64,000 bases of DNA from contig JAMPFT010000002.1 in assembly GCA_023664305.1 (NCBI GenBank), positions 1-64,000 on the forward strand, given 5' to 3'. A program made the position numbers and the translations under genes. This document shows positions 44,865 to 56,700 of this stretch, piece by piece. Below the pieces are notes generated by a model. The model was not told where the DNA came from, searched no databases, and worked only from the letters and a program-made list of their open reading frames with translations. Position 1 is the first letter of the stretch, and every line of letters begins with the position of its first letter. This DNA comes from a bacterium. Its GTDB lineage: Bacteria > Bacillota > Clostridia > Lachnospirales > Lachnospiraceae.

Positions 44865-46358
44865 ATGGAGAGAACGGAGATTCTGCGCATGAGCGCCGTC
44901 GGGCTGGGCAGGGCCATCCGTCGGGGGAGGCTTACCGCGGTGGATGCGGTAAAAGCTGTTCTGGAGCAGATCGGGGAGACGGAAGAGCAGTATCATTGTT
45001 ATATCACCGTTGCGGCGGACAGGGCCGTCGCGGCGGCGAGACGGGTACAGGAGAGGATAGAGCGGGGAGAGCTTACGGGGCCTTTGGCGGGAGTCCCCGC
45101 TGCGGTAAAGGATAATCTGTGTACGGAGGGGCTGCGGACGACCTGCGCCTCTAAGATGCTGGAGCACTTTGTTCCCACATACACGTCTGAGGCTGTCCGC
45201 AGGCTGGAGGAGGCCGGCGTGATTTTGATCGGCAAGACCAATATGGATGAGTTTGCCATGGGTTCCACCACGGAGACGTCGTTTTTCGGCGCGACAAAAA
45301 ATCCCGGAAATCCGGAGCATGTGCCGGGAGGTTCTTCCGGCGGTTCCGCGGCGGCGGTAGCGGCTCGGGAATGTTTTTTTGCCCTGGGGTCGGACACCGG
45401 CGGCTCCGTCCGACAGCCGGCGTCTTATTGCGGCGTGGTAGGAATGAAGCCTACCTACGGAACGGTTTCCCGATACGGTCTTATAGCCTACGGCTCGTCT
45501 CTGGATCAGATCGGTCCCATAACGGGAAATGTGGAGGACTGCGCCGCCGTGCTGGAGCTGATCGCTGCCCGGGACGAAAAGGATTCCACCTCCCTTTCCC
45601 GGGAGGACACGGATTTCACCTCTGCTCTCGGAGAGGAGATCAAAGGGATGCGGATCGGGATTCCGCGGGATTACATGGGGGACGGCTTAGAGGAGGAGGT
45701 ACGGAGCGCGGTGCAGGAAGCGGCAAAGCTGCTGCGGAGCGCAGGCGCTTTGACGGAAGAGTTTGATTTGGGGCTGACGGAATACGCCGTTCCTGCCTAT
45801 TATACCATAGCGGCGGCGGAGGCAAGCTCCAATCTGGAACGGTTCGACGGCGTCAAATACGGATACCGCGCCGGGGATGCAAAAGAGCTTCATCAGATGT
45901 ATAAGAAGACCCGCTCTCAGGGCTTTGGGCCGGAGGTGAAGCGGCGCATCATGCTGGGAAGCTTTGTTCTCAGCTCCGGATATTATGACGCCTATTATCT
46001 GAAAGCACTCAAGGTGAAGGCCATGATCAGGGAGGCCTTTGACAGAGCCTTTGCAAGATATGACTGTATCCTGGGGCCTGTGGCTCCCACTACGGCGCCG
46101 AGGCTGGGAGAAAGCCTGAAGGATCCTGTCAGAATGTATCTGGGAGATATTTATACGGTTTCCGCGAATCTGGCGGGGCTGCCGGGGATCAGCGTGCCCT
46201 GCGGCAGGGATTCCCGCGGCCTTCCCATCGGCCTGCAGCTTGTCGGGGACTGCTTCCGGGAAAAAGAGCTGCTCCGCATAGCTTACGCTTATGAGCGGCT
46301 GGCGAGGAAGAAGACAGAGGACACCGAAGCGGACGGACAAAAGGGAGGATCAGGATGA
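44865..46358 (+). CDS. gatA: Asp/Glu-tRNA amidotransferase subunit A
   Basis: A 497-residue amidase-family subunit that releases ammonia from glutamine. The catalytic Lys is in PAAVKDNLC and the Ser-cisSer pair in GGSSGGSAAAVAA and GSDTGGSVRQPASYCG. GGAGAGG precedes the ATG at 44865. The gatB start overlaps its stop. Confidence 0.95.
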   Translation: MERTEILRMSAVGLGRAIRRGRLTAVDAVKAVLEQIGETEEQYHCYITVAADRAVAAARRVQERIERGELTGPLAGVPAAVKDNLCTEGLRTTCASKMLEHFVPTYTSEAVRRLEEAGVILIGKTNMDEFAMGSTTETSFFGATKNPGNPEHVPGGSSGGSAAAVAARECFFALGSDTGGSVRQPASYCGVVGMKPTYGTVSRYGLIAYGSSLDQIGPITGNVEDCAAVLELIAARDEKDSTSLSREDTDFTSALGEEIKGMRIGIPRDYMGDGLEEEVRSAVQEAAKLLRSAGALTEEFDLGLTEYAVPAYYTIAAAEASSNLERFDGVKYGYRAGDAKELHQMYKKTRSQGFGPEVKRRIMLGSFVLSSGYYDAYYLKALKVKAMIREAFDRAFARYDCILGPVAPTTAPRLGESLKDPVRMYLGDIYTVSANLAGLPGISVPCGRDSRGLPIGLQLVGDCFREKELLRIAYAYERLARKKTEDTEADGQKGGSG

Positions 46359-47785
46359 CAGGAGAGTATGAAGCGGTCATCGGTCTTGAGGTTCATGTGG
46401 AGCTTGCCACAAAAACAAAAATATTCTGCGGCTGCTCCACGGCTTTCGGGGGGAGCCCCAATTCCCACACCTGTCCTGTGTGTACCGGAATGCCCGGCGC
46501 GCTTCCCGTTTTAAACAGAAAGGTGTTGGAGTATGCCGTTGCCGTGGGGCTTGCAACAGGCTGTGAGATCACCCGTTACTGTAAATTTGACCGGAAAAAT
46601 TATTTTTATCCCGACAATCCCCAGAATTATCAGATTTCCCAGCTTTATCTGCCCATCTGCAGAAACGGCGGGGTGGAGATTGAGACGAAGGAGGGCGGCA
46701 GGCGGATCGGCATCCGGGAGATCCACATGGAGGAGGACGCCGGAAAGCTGACTCATGACGCGGAGGAAGACTGCACGCTGATAGATTATAACCGCTCCGG
46801 CGTCCCGCTGATCGAGATTGTATCCGAGCCGGACATGAGAAACGCGGAGGAGGTGATCGCTTATCTGGAGAAGCTCCGTCTGATTATCCGGTATCTGGGC
46901 GCAAGCGACTGTAAGCTCCAGGAGGGTTCCATGCGGGCAGACGTCAATTTGTCCGTGCGCAGAGCGGGAGCAAAGGAGCTGGGAACCAGAACCGAGATGA
47001 AGAATTTAAGCTCCTTCCGTTCCGTTGCCAGGGCGATCGAAGGAGAGAAAATCCGCCAGATCGGTCTGATCGAGGCGGGAGAAAAGGTGATACAGGAGAC
47101 GAGACGCTGGGACGAAGCAGGGGGAACCTCTTATGCGATGCGCTCCAAGGAGGACGCCCGGGATTACCGTTATTTTCCCGATCCCGATCTGCCGCCCGTC
47201 AGCATCAGCCAGGATTTTCTGGACGGGATAAAGAGCAGACAGCCGGAGCTTTGCGATGAGAAGAGGAAGCGCTACAGGGAGGAATTTGATATCCCGGAGT
47301 ATGACATCGGGATCATCACGGAATCAAAGCATATGGCGGATTTGTTTGAAAGGACCGTGGCTCTGGGGGGACAGCCGAAAAAGGTATCCAACTGGCTGAT
47401 GGGGGAGACGCTGAGACTTTTAAGGGAAAGGGAGACGGATCCGGAGGATATCCGTTTTTCACCGGAAAACCTTGCGAGGCTGATTGCGCTGACCGAGAGC
47501 GGGGTCATCAATTCCACCGTGGCGAAGGAGGTTTTTGAGGTGATGTTCGACGGAGATGCAGATCCGGAAAGGTATGTGAAGGAGCACGGACTGGCAATGG
47601 TAAGCGACGAGGGGACGCTCCGGAAGACAGTGGAGAACGTTATCGCCGCAAATCCGCAATCGGTACGCGACTACCGAAACGGCAAGGAGAGAGCGCTCGG
47701 ATTTCTGGTGGGCCGGACCATGAAGGAGATGAAGGGAAAAGCGGACCCCGCCGCCGTCAACAGACTGTTGAAGGAGCTGCTTTGA
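46355..47785 (+). CDS. gatB: Asp/Glu-tRNA amidotransferase subunit B
   Basis: A 476-residue subunit that phosphorylates and amidates tRNA-bound Asp or Glu. The N-terminal cradle motif YEAVIGLEVHVELATKTKIFC and the zinc cysteines in CGCSTAFG and CPVC are present; the C-terminal YqeY-like tail (KADPAAVNRLLKELL) is complete. GGGAGG precedes the ATG. Confidence 0.95.
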   Translation: MTGEYEAVIGLEVHVELATKTKIFCGCSTAFGGSPNSHTCPVCTGMPGALPVLNRKVLEYAVAVGLATGCEITRYCKFDRKNYFYPDNPQNYQISQLYLPICRNGGVEIETKEGGRRIGIREIHMEEDAGKLTHDAEEDCTLIDYNRSGVPLIEIVSEPDMRNAEEVIAYLEKLRLIIRYLGASDCKLQEGSMRADVNLSVRRAGAKELGTRTEMKNLSSFRSVARAIEGEKIRQIGLIEAGEKVIQETRRWDEAGGTSYAMRSKEDARDYRYFPDPDLPPVSISQDFLDGIKSRQPELCDEKRKRYREEFDIPEYDIGIITESKHMADLFERTVALGGQPKKVSNWLMGETLRLLRERETDPEDIRFSPENLARLIALTESGVINSTVAKEVFEVMFDGDADPERYVKEHGLAMVSDEGTLRKTVENVIAANPQSVRDYRNGKERALGFLVGRTMKEMKGKADPAAVNRLLKELL

Positions 47786-47791
47786 AGAGAG

Positions 47792-47822
47792 AAAGGCCGC
47801 CGCGTGGAATGCGGCGGCCTTT
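47792..47822. terminator. Bidirectional terminator of gatCAB and the convergent gene
   Basis: AAAGGCCGCCGC and GCGGCGGCCTTT pair perfectly over 12 bases around a 7-base loop. Confidence 0.85.
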
Positions 47823-47827
47823 GACGG

Positions 47828-48589
47828 TCAGTCCTGTTTTACCTGCATGAGAAAATCAATATATTTTGACGCTGCTTCAGGTCTTTGCGTATTGATCAGA
47901 ACGCTCACCGCAATCTCGTCCCCCCGGAAGGAATAGTCTTTCAGCAGAGGACAGTCTGAAGGAAGGAAAATCCCGGTGGGGATGGGATTCTGCATTTCCT
48001 CCGGGTGATGCGGATCGCCGTAAACGGGTACATAATCATAATCGTTGGCCTCATTGGCCGCGGCGTGCTCATCGGCAACCGCCTGGTCCATGTAATAAAA
48101 GGAATCGGCGTATCGGCTCAGCTGCTCCGGCGAGAGAAATTCGCGCAGATCCTGAAAATCTCCCTGATACGCATACAGCTGCATGGAATCCGGATCGGAG
48201 ACGATGACATCCAGTTCTTCGGAGGCGATGTAGACCATCAGCTTTTGGACGGAGGTGTATTCGTCTGCGGCGCCGTTCCCGATATGCACGGAGGTATCGT
48301 ACATAATCTGATATTCTTCCTCGTCGATACCGGCGTACTCCGCAAACGCGGCGGTGTTGAGGGATTCGTCCGCCAGAAAATCGTTCGCGGATCCGTTCAG
48401 CAGCATAGCGTACAGCGCGGTGTCCCGTTTGGTTACGGCCTGATGAACGATGGAGACGGCAGAAGCGACGACGACTATGCCGATGATAAGGTGTAGTTTA
48501 TAATAATCCCAGAAGTATGCCAATTTCTGCTTCAGAGTACCGTTTTTCAGAGCCTGACGCTCTTCTTTAAATTCATCCATTACCGGCAT
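47828..48589 (-). CDS. Membrane-anchored conserved hypothetical protein
   Basis: A 253-residue protein. A charged cytoplasmic start (DEFKEERQALKNGTLKQKL) precedes one membrane helix (about residues 32-52) and an acidic extracytoplasmic domain rich in Asp, Glu and Tyr. Lachnospiraceae genomes commonly carry such proteins without known role; no motif is recognised. Two starts are possible (48589 and 48580); the ribosome-binding site is weak for both. Confidence 0.72.
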   Translation of the reverse strand: MPVMDEFKEERQALKNGTLKQKLAYFWDYYKLHLIIGIVVVASAVSIVHQAVTKRDTALYAMLLNGSANDFLADESLNTAAFAEYAGIDEEEYQIMYDTSVHIGNGAADEYTSVQKLMVYIASEELDVIVSDPDSMQLYAYQGDFQDLREFLSPEQLSRYADSFYYMDQAVADEHAAANEANDYDYVPVYGDPHHPEEMQNPIPTGIFLPSDCPLLKDYSFRGDEIAVSVLINTQRPEAASKYIDFLMQVKQD

Positions 48590-48750
48590 GGTGGTTTCCG
48601 CCTTTCGTCTTCCGATATTTGATAAAGGACCGCTGCTTCGGATCCCGAATCCTATTTATTATAATACGGGTCCGGGAAAGGCTTGTCAATGAATCCCGTC
48701 TAACCAGAATCTAAAAAAATGATAAAAAATGTTGTATTTCAAAACTTCTC

Positions 48751-48779
48751 TTGCAAGTTGGAGCAAGTTGAGATATCAT
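48751..48779 (+). promoter_or_regulatory. Promoter of the 164-residue membrane protein gene
   Basis: TTGCAA at 48751-48756 and TATCAT at 48774-48779 are separated by 17 bases. The leader contains a hairpin GAGAAACC/GGTTTCTC. The rest of the spacer 48590-48750 shows nothing clear. Confidence 0.65.
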
Positions 48780-48874
48780 AAATACATACAAAAAAAGACA
48801 GAGAAACCGGAGGTAAGGCTTTTGGTTTCTCCGATCTTCGGATGCGCGCGTATGGCGCGCGGATAGGAGCAGGA

Positions 48875-49369
48875 ATGAGTGACGCTTATGTGGAATGCCT
48901 AGTAAAGGCAAAGACTTCCGTGATGGGAAAGCTTTTGAAATATCTGTTGATTGCGCTGACGGTAATCTTTGTCATAATCATGATGATTTACCCCATCTTT
49001 TTCCTGTTGGCTCTGGCGGCGGGAGTTGGCGCTTATTTTGTCAATATGTTCACCGATTTGGAGTATGAATATCTCTACCTCGACAAAGAACTGACCATCG
49101 ATAAGGTCATGGCGAAAACCAGGAGGAAGAGAGTAGCTGTCTACCAGCTTGACAAGGTGGAGATACTTGCGCCGGTCAAAAGTTACCATCTCGACAGTTT
49201 TAAGAACAGGACCGTGAAGGAAAAGGATTACAGCATCGGCTATGAGGACAAGCCGGATCTGCGCTATGCGATGTATTATGAAGGCGGGGAAAAACTGATC
49301 TTAAGCCCGTCGCCGGAACTGATCAAGGTCATGAAGAACGTGGCCCCCAGAAAAATATTCAGCGATTAA
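48875..49369 (+). CDS. DUF6106-like membrane protein
   Basis: A 164-residue protein with two adjacent hydrophobic helices (about residues 20-60) followed by a soluble C-terminal domain containing KVMAKTRRKRVAVYQLDKVE. The DUF6106 assignment is from memory and moderately sure. TAGGAGCAGGA precedes the ATG. Role unknown; it sits alone before guaB. Confidence 0.7.
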   Translation: MSDAYVECLVKAKTSVMGKLLKYLLIALTVIFVIIMMIYPIFFLLALAAGVGAYFVNMFTDLEYEYLYLDKELTIDKVMAKTRRKRVAVYQLDKVEILAPVKSYHLDSFKNRTVKEKDYSIGYEDKPDLRYAMYYEGGEKLILSPSPELIKVMKNVAPRKIFSD

Positions 49370-49376
49370 TTTTTTG

Positions 49377-49405
49377 TTGACTTTGTTTCCTTTCTCTGAT
49401 ACACT
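49377..49405 (+). promoter_or_regulatory. Promoter of guaB
   Basis: TTGACT at 49377-49382 and TACACT at 49400-49405 are 17 bases apart. The leader carries a perfect TAACCCCGG/CCGGGGTTA hairpin (49421-49451) with a T6 loop. Confidence 0.7.
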
Positions 49406-49454
49406 CATATGAAATTCAAGTAACCCCGGCGTCGTTTTTTGTCCGGGGTTATGA

Positions 49455-50960
<1,506 letters not shown>

Positions 50961-51023
50961 GAGAGCCATTGGCTTGTGGAAAGGGCCGGTTCGGCTGTGC
51001 GGGAGAATTAAAATATTTGTCAT

Positions 51024-51066
51024 GAAGAGAGGTTCCTCTGCAAAAAGCGGAGGGGCTTCTTTTTTT
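51024..51066 (+). terminator. Terminator of guaB
   Basis: CCTCTGC pairs with GCGGAGG around AAAAA, flanked by GAAG/CTTC and followed by T7. Confidence 0.85.
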
Positions 51067-51096
51067 GCGCTGATTTGGAGCCGGAGAAGAATCCTG

Positions 51097-51127
51097 TTGA
51101 CAAGAAACGTTCGGGGGGGGGTAGAAT
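51097..51127 (+). promoter_or_regulatory. Promoter with a nine-G spacer tract before the SPFH gene
   Basis: TTGACA at 51097-51102 and TAGAAT at 51122-51127 are 19 bases apart; a run of nine G residues (51113-51121) directly precedes the -10. Loss of two G would give the optimal 17. A start codon at 51129 would fall inside this promoter, which supports translation from 51162. Confidence 0.6.
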
Positions 51128-51161
51128 TATGTCATTAAAGCGATACGAGGGGGAAACGGAT

Positions 51162-52451
51162 ATGGCAAAAATTGCGGAAGTCATTAAGTATGAGGGGGAT
51201 AACTCGACCTTTGTCTGGAAGCATCCCAGTGAGGATTTTAACTCGCTGAGCCAGCTTGTGGTACATGAGAATCAGGAAGCGCTGTTTATGATGAACGGGC
51301 AGGCGCTGGATCTTTTCGGGCCGGGCAGATACACCCTGGAGACGGAAAATATACCGCTGATCGGCAGGCTCTTTCATCTGGTGACCGGAGGCGTCTCCCC
51401 CTTTCACTGCGAGGTCTACTTTATCAACAAGACGGAGCAGATGTCGGTCAAATGGGGGACGGACAGCAAGGTACAGTTTCTGGAGCCTGTCTACCGGTTT
51501 CCTATGGAGATCGGCGCCTGCGGGGAGATGAGCTTGAAGGCTGAGGATTCCAGGAGGCTCTGTCTGAAGCTGGTAGGGACGGAGGATATTCTCGACCAGT
51601 CCAGGCTGACCCGGTATTTCAGGGGATTTCTGATGACGAGGATCAAGTCCTGTCTGGCGAGGACGATCCGGGAGCAGTCCCTCAATATTTTCGAGCTGGA
51701 CGAGCATCTGGACGAGCTTTCCGGCGCGTTGCGGGAACTGCTTGCGCCGGATTTCGCGGAATACGGGGTAGCGCTGGAGCATTTTTTCGTAACTACCGTC
51801 ATGCGGCCGGAGGGGGATGAGACCTACGAACGCTTTAAGAACCTTCATTTCCGGCAGTATGCGGATGTGGCGGAGGCGAGACTGAGCCAGCAGGTAGACA
51901 TCATCAAGCAGCAGACGGAGGCGCAAAAGATCATTATCGAGTCCCAGGCCCTCGCGCAGAAGCGGCTGCAGGAAGGCTACACCTACGCTCAGGAGCGCAG
52001 CTTCGATGTGGCGGGAGCGGCGGCAGCGAACGAGGGAATGGGACAGTATACAAACCTGGGCGTGGGTCTGGCAACCATGGCGGGCGTAGGAAATACGGTC
52101 GGAGGGATGTTCCGGGACGCCCTGGCTGGGGCGGGAACGACGGCGCAGGGAATGCCGCCCCAGACCGGGAACGGGCAGCTTCAGGGGATGCCCCGGGAAG
52201 AAGGCGGGCAATTCCAGGGGATGCAGCAGTCTGGAGGCGAACGGGTTTCGGGGATGCCGCCCCAGTCCGGGAACGAACAGCCGCAGGGAGACGGGATAAT
52301 CTGCGGACAGTGCGGTCATATCGTCCCGCAAGGGTTTAAATTCTGCCCGGAGTGCGGGGCGAAGGTACAACAGGCGCCAACTGTCTGCCCGAAATGCGGG
52401 AGTGATGTGACAGGGTTCAAATTTTGCCCGGAATGCGGTGAGAGGTTATGA
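51162..52451 (+). CDS. SPFH-domain protein with C-terminal double zinc ribbons
   Basis: A 429-residue protein with a beta-rich SPFH-type domain (about residues 15-240; MMNGQALDLFGPGRYTLET), a coiled-coil segment (ARLSQQVDIIKQQTEAQKII), a glycine/alanine stretch, a Gln/Gly/Pro-rich linker with GMPPQ repeats and two CxxC zinc ribbons at the C-terminus (ICGQCGH...FCPECG and VCPKCG...FCPECG). The start at 51162 is chosen from GAGGGGG 9 bases upstream. SPFH proteins scaffold membranes as oligomeric rings; this version lacks an N-terminal membrane anchor. It leads a five-gene unit with a TIR protein. Function in this context is unknown. Confidence 0.83.
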   Translation: MAKIAEVIKYEGDNSTFVWKHPSEDFNSLSQLVVHENQEALFMMNGQALDLFGPGRYTLETENIPLIGRLFHLVTGGVSPFHCEVYFINKTEQMSVKWGTDSKVQFLEPVYRFPMEIGACGEMSLKAEDSRRLCLKLVGTEDILDQSRLTRYFRGFLMTRIKSCLARTIREQSLNIFELDEHLDELSGALRELLAPDFAEYGVALEHFFVTTVMRPEGDETYERFKNLHFRQYADVAEARLSQQVDIIKQQTEAQKIIIESQALAQKRLQEGYTYAQERSFDVAGAAAANEGMGQYTNLGVGLATMAGVGNTVGGMFRDALAGAGTTAQGMPPQTGNGQLQGMPREEGGQFQGMQQSGGERVSGMPPQSGNEQPQGDGIICGQCGHIVPQGFKFCPECGAKVQQAPTVCPKCGSDVTGFKFCPECGERL

Positions 52452-52471
52452 GCGAGGGAAGGAGTACAAGG

Positions 52472-53173
52472 ATGGAAAAATATCAAAAAAGTTATCGGAT
52501 CGCCTGGGGGATCGCCGTTGTCCTGTTTGTGGGGACGGCGCTTCTGATTCCAAACGAAATCGGGAGCTGGAGCAAAAACGAGGGCTCCTTCTGGGCGGCA
52601 TTTGTCATGATTTTACTGGTGTTCGCGGGGCAGCTGGGCTGCAGCGCTTTCCTCTTCCGCAAGGCGGATCCCGGGCGGAGGTTCCTGCAGCTTCCGATTG
52701 TTTCTGTGAGCTATCTGGCCCTTCTGATTACGCTGATTGTGGAAATTGTCTGTGTAGTCGTCCCGACGACGAAAAACTGGCTGGGCTTTGCCCTGGGATT
52801 TCTGATCCTTGCCTGCTACGGCATCGCCGTAGCGGCGTCGGTCTCCGGGGCGAAGATAATCGAGGAAAAGGAGCGGGAGCGGAAGGAGGAGACAAGGTTT
52901 CTGTACGCCCTGCGGACAGAGGCAGAGCTTCTGTTAAAGCAGACGGAGAATCCGAAAATTGCTCCCATCGTAAAGAAGGTGAGCGAAGCGGTACGTTACA
53001 GCGATCCCCGCGGCAACGCGGCTCTCGAGGAGCTGGAGGGGCGGCTGTACGTTACCTTTGCGGCATTTTCCGAGGCGGCACAGACGGGGGATGAAGCTTC
53101 CTGCGGTGAGAAGGCGGAGACGTTTTTGAAGCTTCTGGAGGAAAGGAACAGTAAATGCAGGCTGTTGAAATAG
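52472..53173 (+). CDS. Membrane protein with cytoplasmic coiled-coil tail
   Basis: A 233-residue protein with four hydrophobic helices (about residues 8-30, 40-62, 75-98 and 105-130) and a charged helical tail (EEKERERKEETRFLYALRTE and after). AAGGAG lies 7 bases before the ATG at 52472; an in-frame ATG at 52448 overlaps the preceding stop. No family recognised. Encoded between the SPFH and zinc-ribbon proteins, so it is probably a membrane partner. Confidence 0.72.
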   Translation: MEKYQKSYRIAWGIAVVLFVGTALLIPNEIGSWSKNEGSFWAAFVMILLVFAGQLGCSAFLFRKADPGRRFLQLPIVSVSYLALLITLIVEIVCVVVPTTKNWLGFALGFLILACYGIAVAASVSGAKIIEEKERERKEETRFLYALRTEAELLLKQTENPKIAPIVKKVSEAVRYSDPRGNAALEELEGRLYVTFAAFSEAAQTGDEASCGEKAETFLKLLEERNSKCRLLK

Positions 53174-53197
53174 GCTGCGCGGAGGGGAGGAAAAGAC

Positions 53198-53743
53198 ATG
53201 GTATGCCAATACTGCGGAGCGCAGGTTGAAGATGAGACGCTGGCCGTCTACTGTAAAAAGTGCGGAAAGAAGCTGATCAGGGAGGAGACCGGTCAGGAGG
53301 CGGAAGGGCCGGAGGACGGGAAATCGAAAACCGGCCGTAAAAAATGGTACTTAGCCGCGGCGGGAGGAGCGATTCTTCTGATCGCCGTGATTGTGCTTCT
53401 TGTAGTAATGCAGGGTCCCGGCGCTTTTCGGAATCCAGAGGGCGGGACGGCGGGGAGCCGGACGGAAGCGGAGACGGAGCTGTACGGGGAATGGTCGGAC
53501 GAGAACGGTCTGCTGTCCATGACCTTCCGGGAGGACGGCACGGTGCGCATCGGAGCCGGTTCCGGTTTCCTGGGGGCCGATTTGTTTACCTTTACCGAGG
53601 AGGGCGGCGATACCCTGTACCTGAAGGCACAGGCGGATGGTCTGCTGGGGGATCTGCTGTCCCTGCAGATAGATTATGAGATGCAGGGGGACGAGATGAG
53701 GGTGTCCTTTCTGGGAATGGAATATTTTTTGAAGCGCAAATAA
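53198..53743 (+). CDS. Zinc-ribbon membrane protein
   Basis: A 181-residue protein: an N-terminal zinc ribbon (CQYCG...CKKCG, residues 3-22), a charged linker, one membrane helix (about residues 51-71) and a C-terminal beta-rich domain (YGEWSDENGLLSMTF) like lipocalin-type DUFs seen in clostridial surface proteins. GGGGAGG precedes the ATG. The zinc ribbon would be cytoplasmic and the beta domain outside. Its zinc ribbon resembles those of the SPFH and TIR proteins on either side. Confidence 0.75.
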   Translation: MVCQYCGAQVEDETLAVYCKKCGKKLIREETGQEAEGPEDGKSKTGRKKWYLAAAGGAILLIAVIVLLVVMQGPGAFRNPEGGTAGSRTEAETELYGEWSDENGLLSMTFREDGTVRIGAGSGFLGADLFTFTEEGGDTLYLKAQADGLLGDLLSLQIDYEMQGDEMRVSFLGMEYFLKRK

Positions 53744-53767
53744 CAAAAGCGGAGAGGGGATAGTAAA

Positions 53768-56700
53768 ATGGCTGTTTTTAAATGTAAGATGTGCGGCGGA
53801 AACCTTGAGGTACAGGAGGGGATGAGCATCTGTGAATGCGAATACTGCGGGACGAAGCAGACCCTGCCGAAGATGAACGATCAGCGCCGGGCCAACCTGT
53901 ACGACCGGGCGAATCATTTCCGCCGGAATAACGAGTTCGACAAGGCGATGTCCATGTATGAGCAGATTCTGGAGGAGGATCGGGAGGACGCGGAGGCGTA
54001 CTGGTCGCTGGTGCTCTGTACCTACGGGATCGAATATGTGGAGGATCCGACGGATCACACGAGAAAGCCCACCGTAAACAGAACCCAGTATACCTCGGTC
54101 TTTGCGGATGAAAATTATAAGGCGGCCCTGAAATACGCCGACGAGAAGCAGAGACAGCTCTACGAGGCGGAGGCGAGGCAGATCGACGGCATCCAGAAAG
54201 GGATCCTCGATATTTCCAGTCAGGAGGAGCCCTTTGACGTCTTTATCTGCTATAAGGAGACGGATGCCGCGGGCCAGAGAACCCAGGACTCCGTCCTGGC
54301 GAATGATCTCTACCATCAGCTGACCCAGGAGGGCTTTAAGGTGTTTTTTGCCCGGATTACTCTGGAAGATAAGCTGGGCAGCGCGTACGAGCCCTATATT
54401 TTCGCGGCCTTGAACAGCGCGAAGGTGATGGTCGTATTGGGCACGAAGCCGGAATATTTTAACGCGGTTTGGGTCAGGAACGAATGGAGCAGGTACTTAA
54501 GCCTGATCAAGGGCGGCGCGAAGAAGGTGTTAATTCCCGCCTACAAGGATATGGATCCCTATGACCTGCCCCAGGAATTTTCCCATCTGCAGTCTCAGGA
54601 TATGGGCAAGCTGGGCTTTATGCAGGATCTGATTCGGGGAATCCGGAAGCTGACAGGGGCGGATCAGGCGAAGCAGACCGCCGCCGCGGCCTCCGGGACG
54701 CCCGGGAACGAGACGGCGGCGCTCTTAAAGAGAGCCTTTCTGTTCCTGGAGGACGGGGATTTCGCGAAGGGGGATGAGTACTGCGAGCGCGTGCTGAACC
54801 TGGATCCGGAGAGCGGGGAAGCGTATCTTGGAAAGCTGATGGCGCAGCTGAAGATACGGAAGCGGGAGGGACTGGCACAAAACCCGAATACTCTGGAGCA
54901 GGAAGACGCCTACCAGAAGGTCATGCGCTTTGGCGGGGACGCCGTCAAAAAAGAGCTGGAGGGCTATAATCAGCAGATCCGCAAGCGCCTGCAGGAGCAA
55001 CAGGAAAAGCAGCGGGAGGACTCTTATCAGGGAGCGCTGAAGCTGCTGGAGTCGGCGGTAAAGAGCAGCCAGATTCAGGAGGGAATCAACCGACTGAAGC
55101 TCCTGGGAGGTTATAAGGACACGGCGGAAAGACTCGCGGCGGCCGCAGAGAAGCTGGCTCAGCTGGAGAAGAAGGAGCGGGAAGAGAGGAAGAAGCGGCA
55201 GAGGAAGGCGACAAGGATTGGAATCGTTCTGGCGGCGGCTGTGGTTGTTGTGGCGGTTATTGCTTCCGCGGCAGTGAAGAGAAATCAGTATAACCAGGCG
55301 GTTCAGGCGGCGGAGAGCCTGCTGCAGGCGGGGGACTATGACGGTGCTTACCGGCAGTTTGCGGATTTGACAGGGGAGGAGAAGGCGAAGGAAGAAGTTG
55401 CTAAGGCGATGGGGGATGTGGCGGAGAAAGCCGTGGAGGAAGGAGAATACAGAAGGGTTTTCGAGCTGCTGAGAGGAATGAGTTCATATGCGAATGATCC
55501 GGAGGAAGAGGCGACGCGGTTGGGGAATGCCATGTTTCAGTCGGCGCAGGAGTATGTAAGGCAGGGGGTATATGATAAGGCGGACGAATTACTTTCCTCT
55601 ATTGAAGCGTTGCCGGGCGGGGCGGACGTTACGGAGGCAGCAGCCCGGCTGGGAAGCGCACTGTATCAGGCCGCGCAGGAACATACCAGCGCCGGGGAAT
55701 ATGAGAAAGCGGAGGAGCTGCTGGCTGTGATCGGGAAGCTGCCGGAAAGTACAGATACGGTGGAGGCGGCTACGCAGTTCGGCAACGGAATATACCAGGC
55801 TGCGCTGCAATATGTAAATGCAAAAGAATACGCTAAGGTGAGCGAACCGCTTGTCTTGCTTGAGAAGATACCGGTTGCCATAGACACGTCAGAAGCGGCG
55901 GCACAGCTAAGCAATGCCATGTATCAAATGGCGCAGGAAGATGCCGACGCGGGGGAATCTGCTTCCGCGAAGCAGCTGCTCCGTGAGATAGGAAAGCTGC
56001 CTGGTACCGCAGACAGGTCGGAGGCGGCCACCCGGTTTGCAGACGCTATGTATCTGGCGGTACAGCAGTGTGTAAGCTTGGAAGAGTATGCGAGGGTAGA
56101 TGAATTGTTCTCGCTAATCGGAGAAATTCCAGATACGGTAAAGAGGTCGGAAGAAGGTGCGCGATTGGCGGAGATTATCTATCGTACAACGCTGAATTAT
56201 CTGAAAGAAAATCAAAATGAAAAAGCGGAGGCACCCTACGCCTTGATGGAACAGGAAGCTATGGCAGCTTATCGGATCCCGATAGAGGATACGAAAGTCG
56301 AATTGGCGAGAGCGTCGGTGGGGAAAAAGGTTTCCTTTGGACACACAGGCGAGTATGGGAGTTCTTGCACTGTTGTTGAAAGAAATGAAAACGGCGAAGT
56401 GCTTCTTTATTGGAAGCATTATGATTCTTTCTCCATCAATGCGTTTCAGTCTTCCTGGAAAGATTCTTTTATCCGAAAATGGCTTAATACAGATTATCTG
56501 AAGGAACACTTTAGCGCGGAGGAGCAAGCGCTGATTTTGACTAAGACGATACAAAATGAAAGTTTTCAGATAGATGCGGAATATCATGTGGTGGACGAGG
56601 ATAATATCTGGAATGTCAGGCAGGAACTGGAGACAACAGAGGATAAGCTGTTTTTGCCGTTATTGTCGGATGCATGGCTTGATACATTTAATAAATGGAA

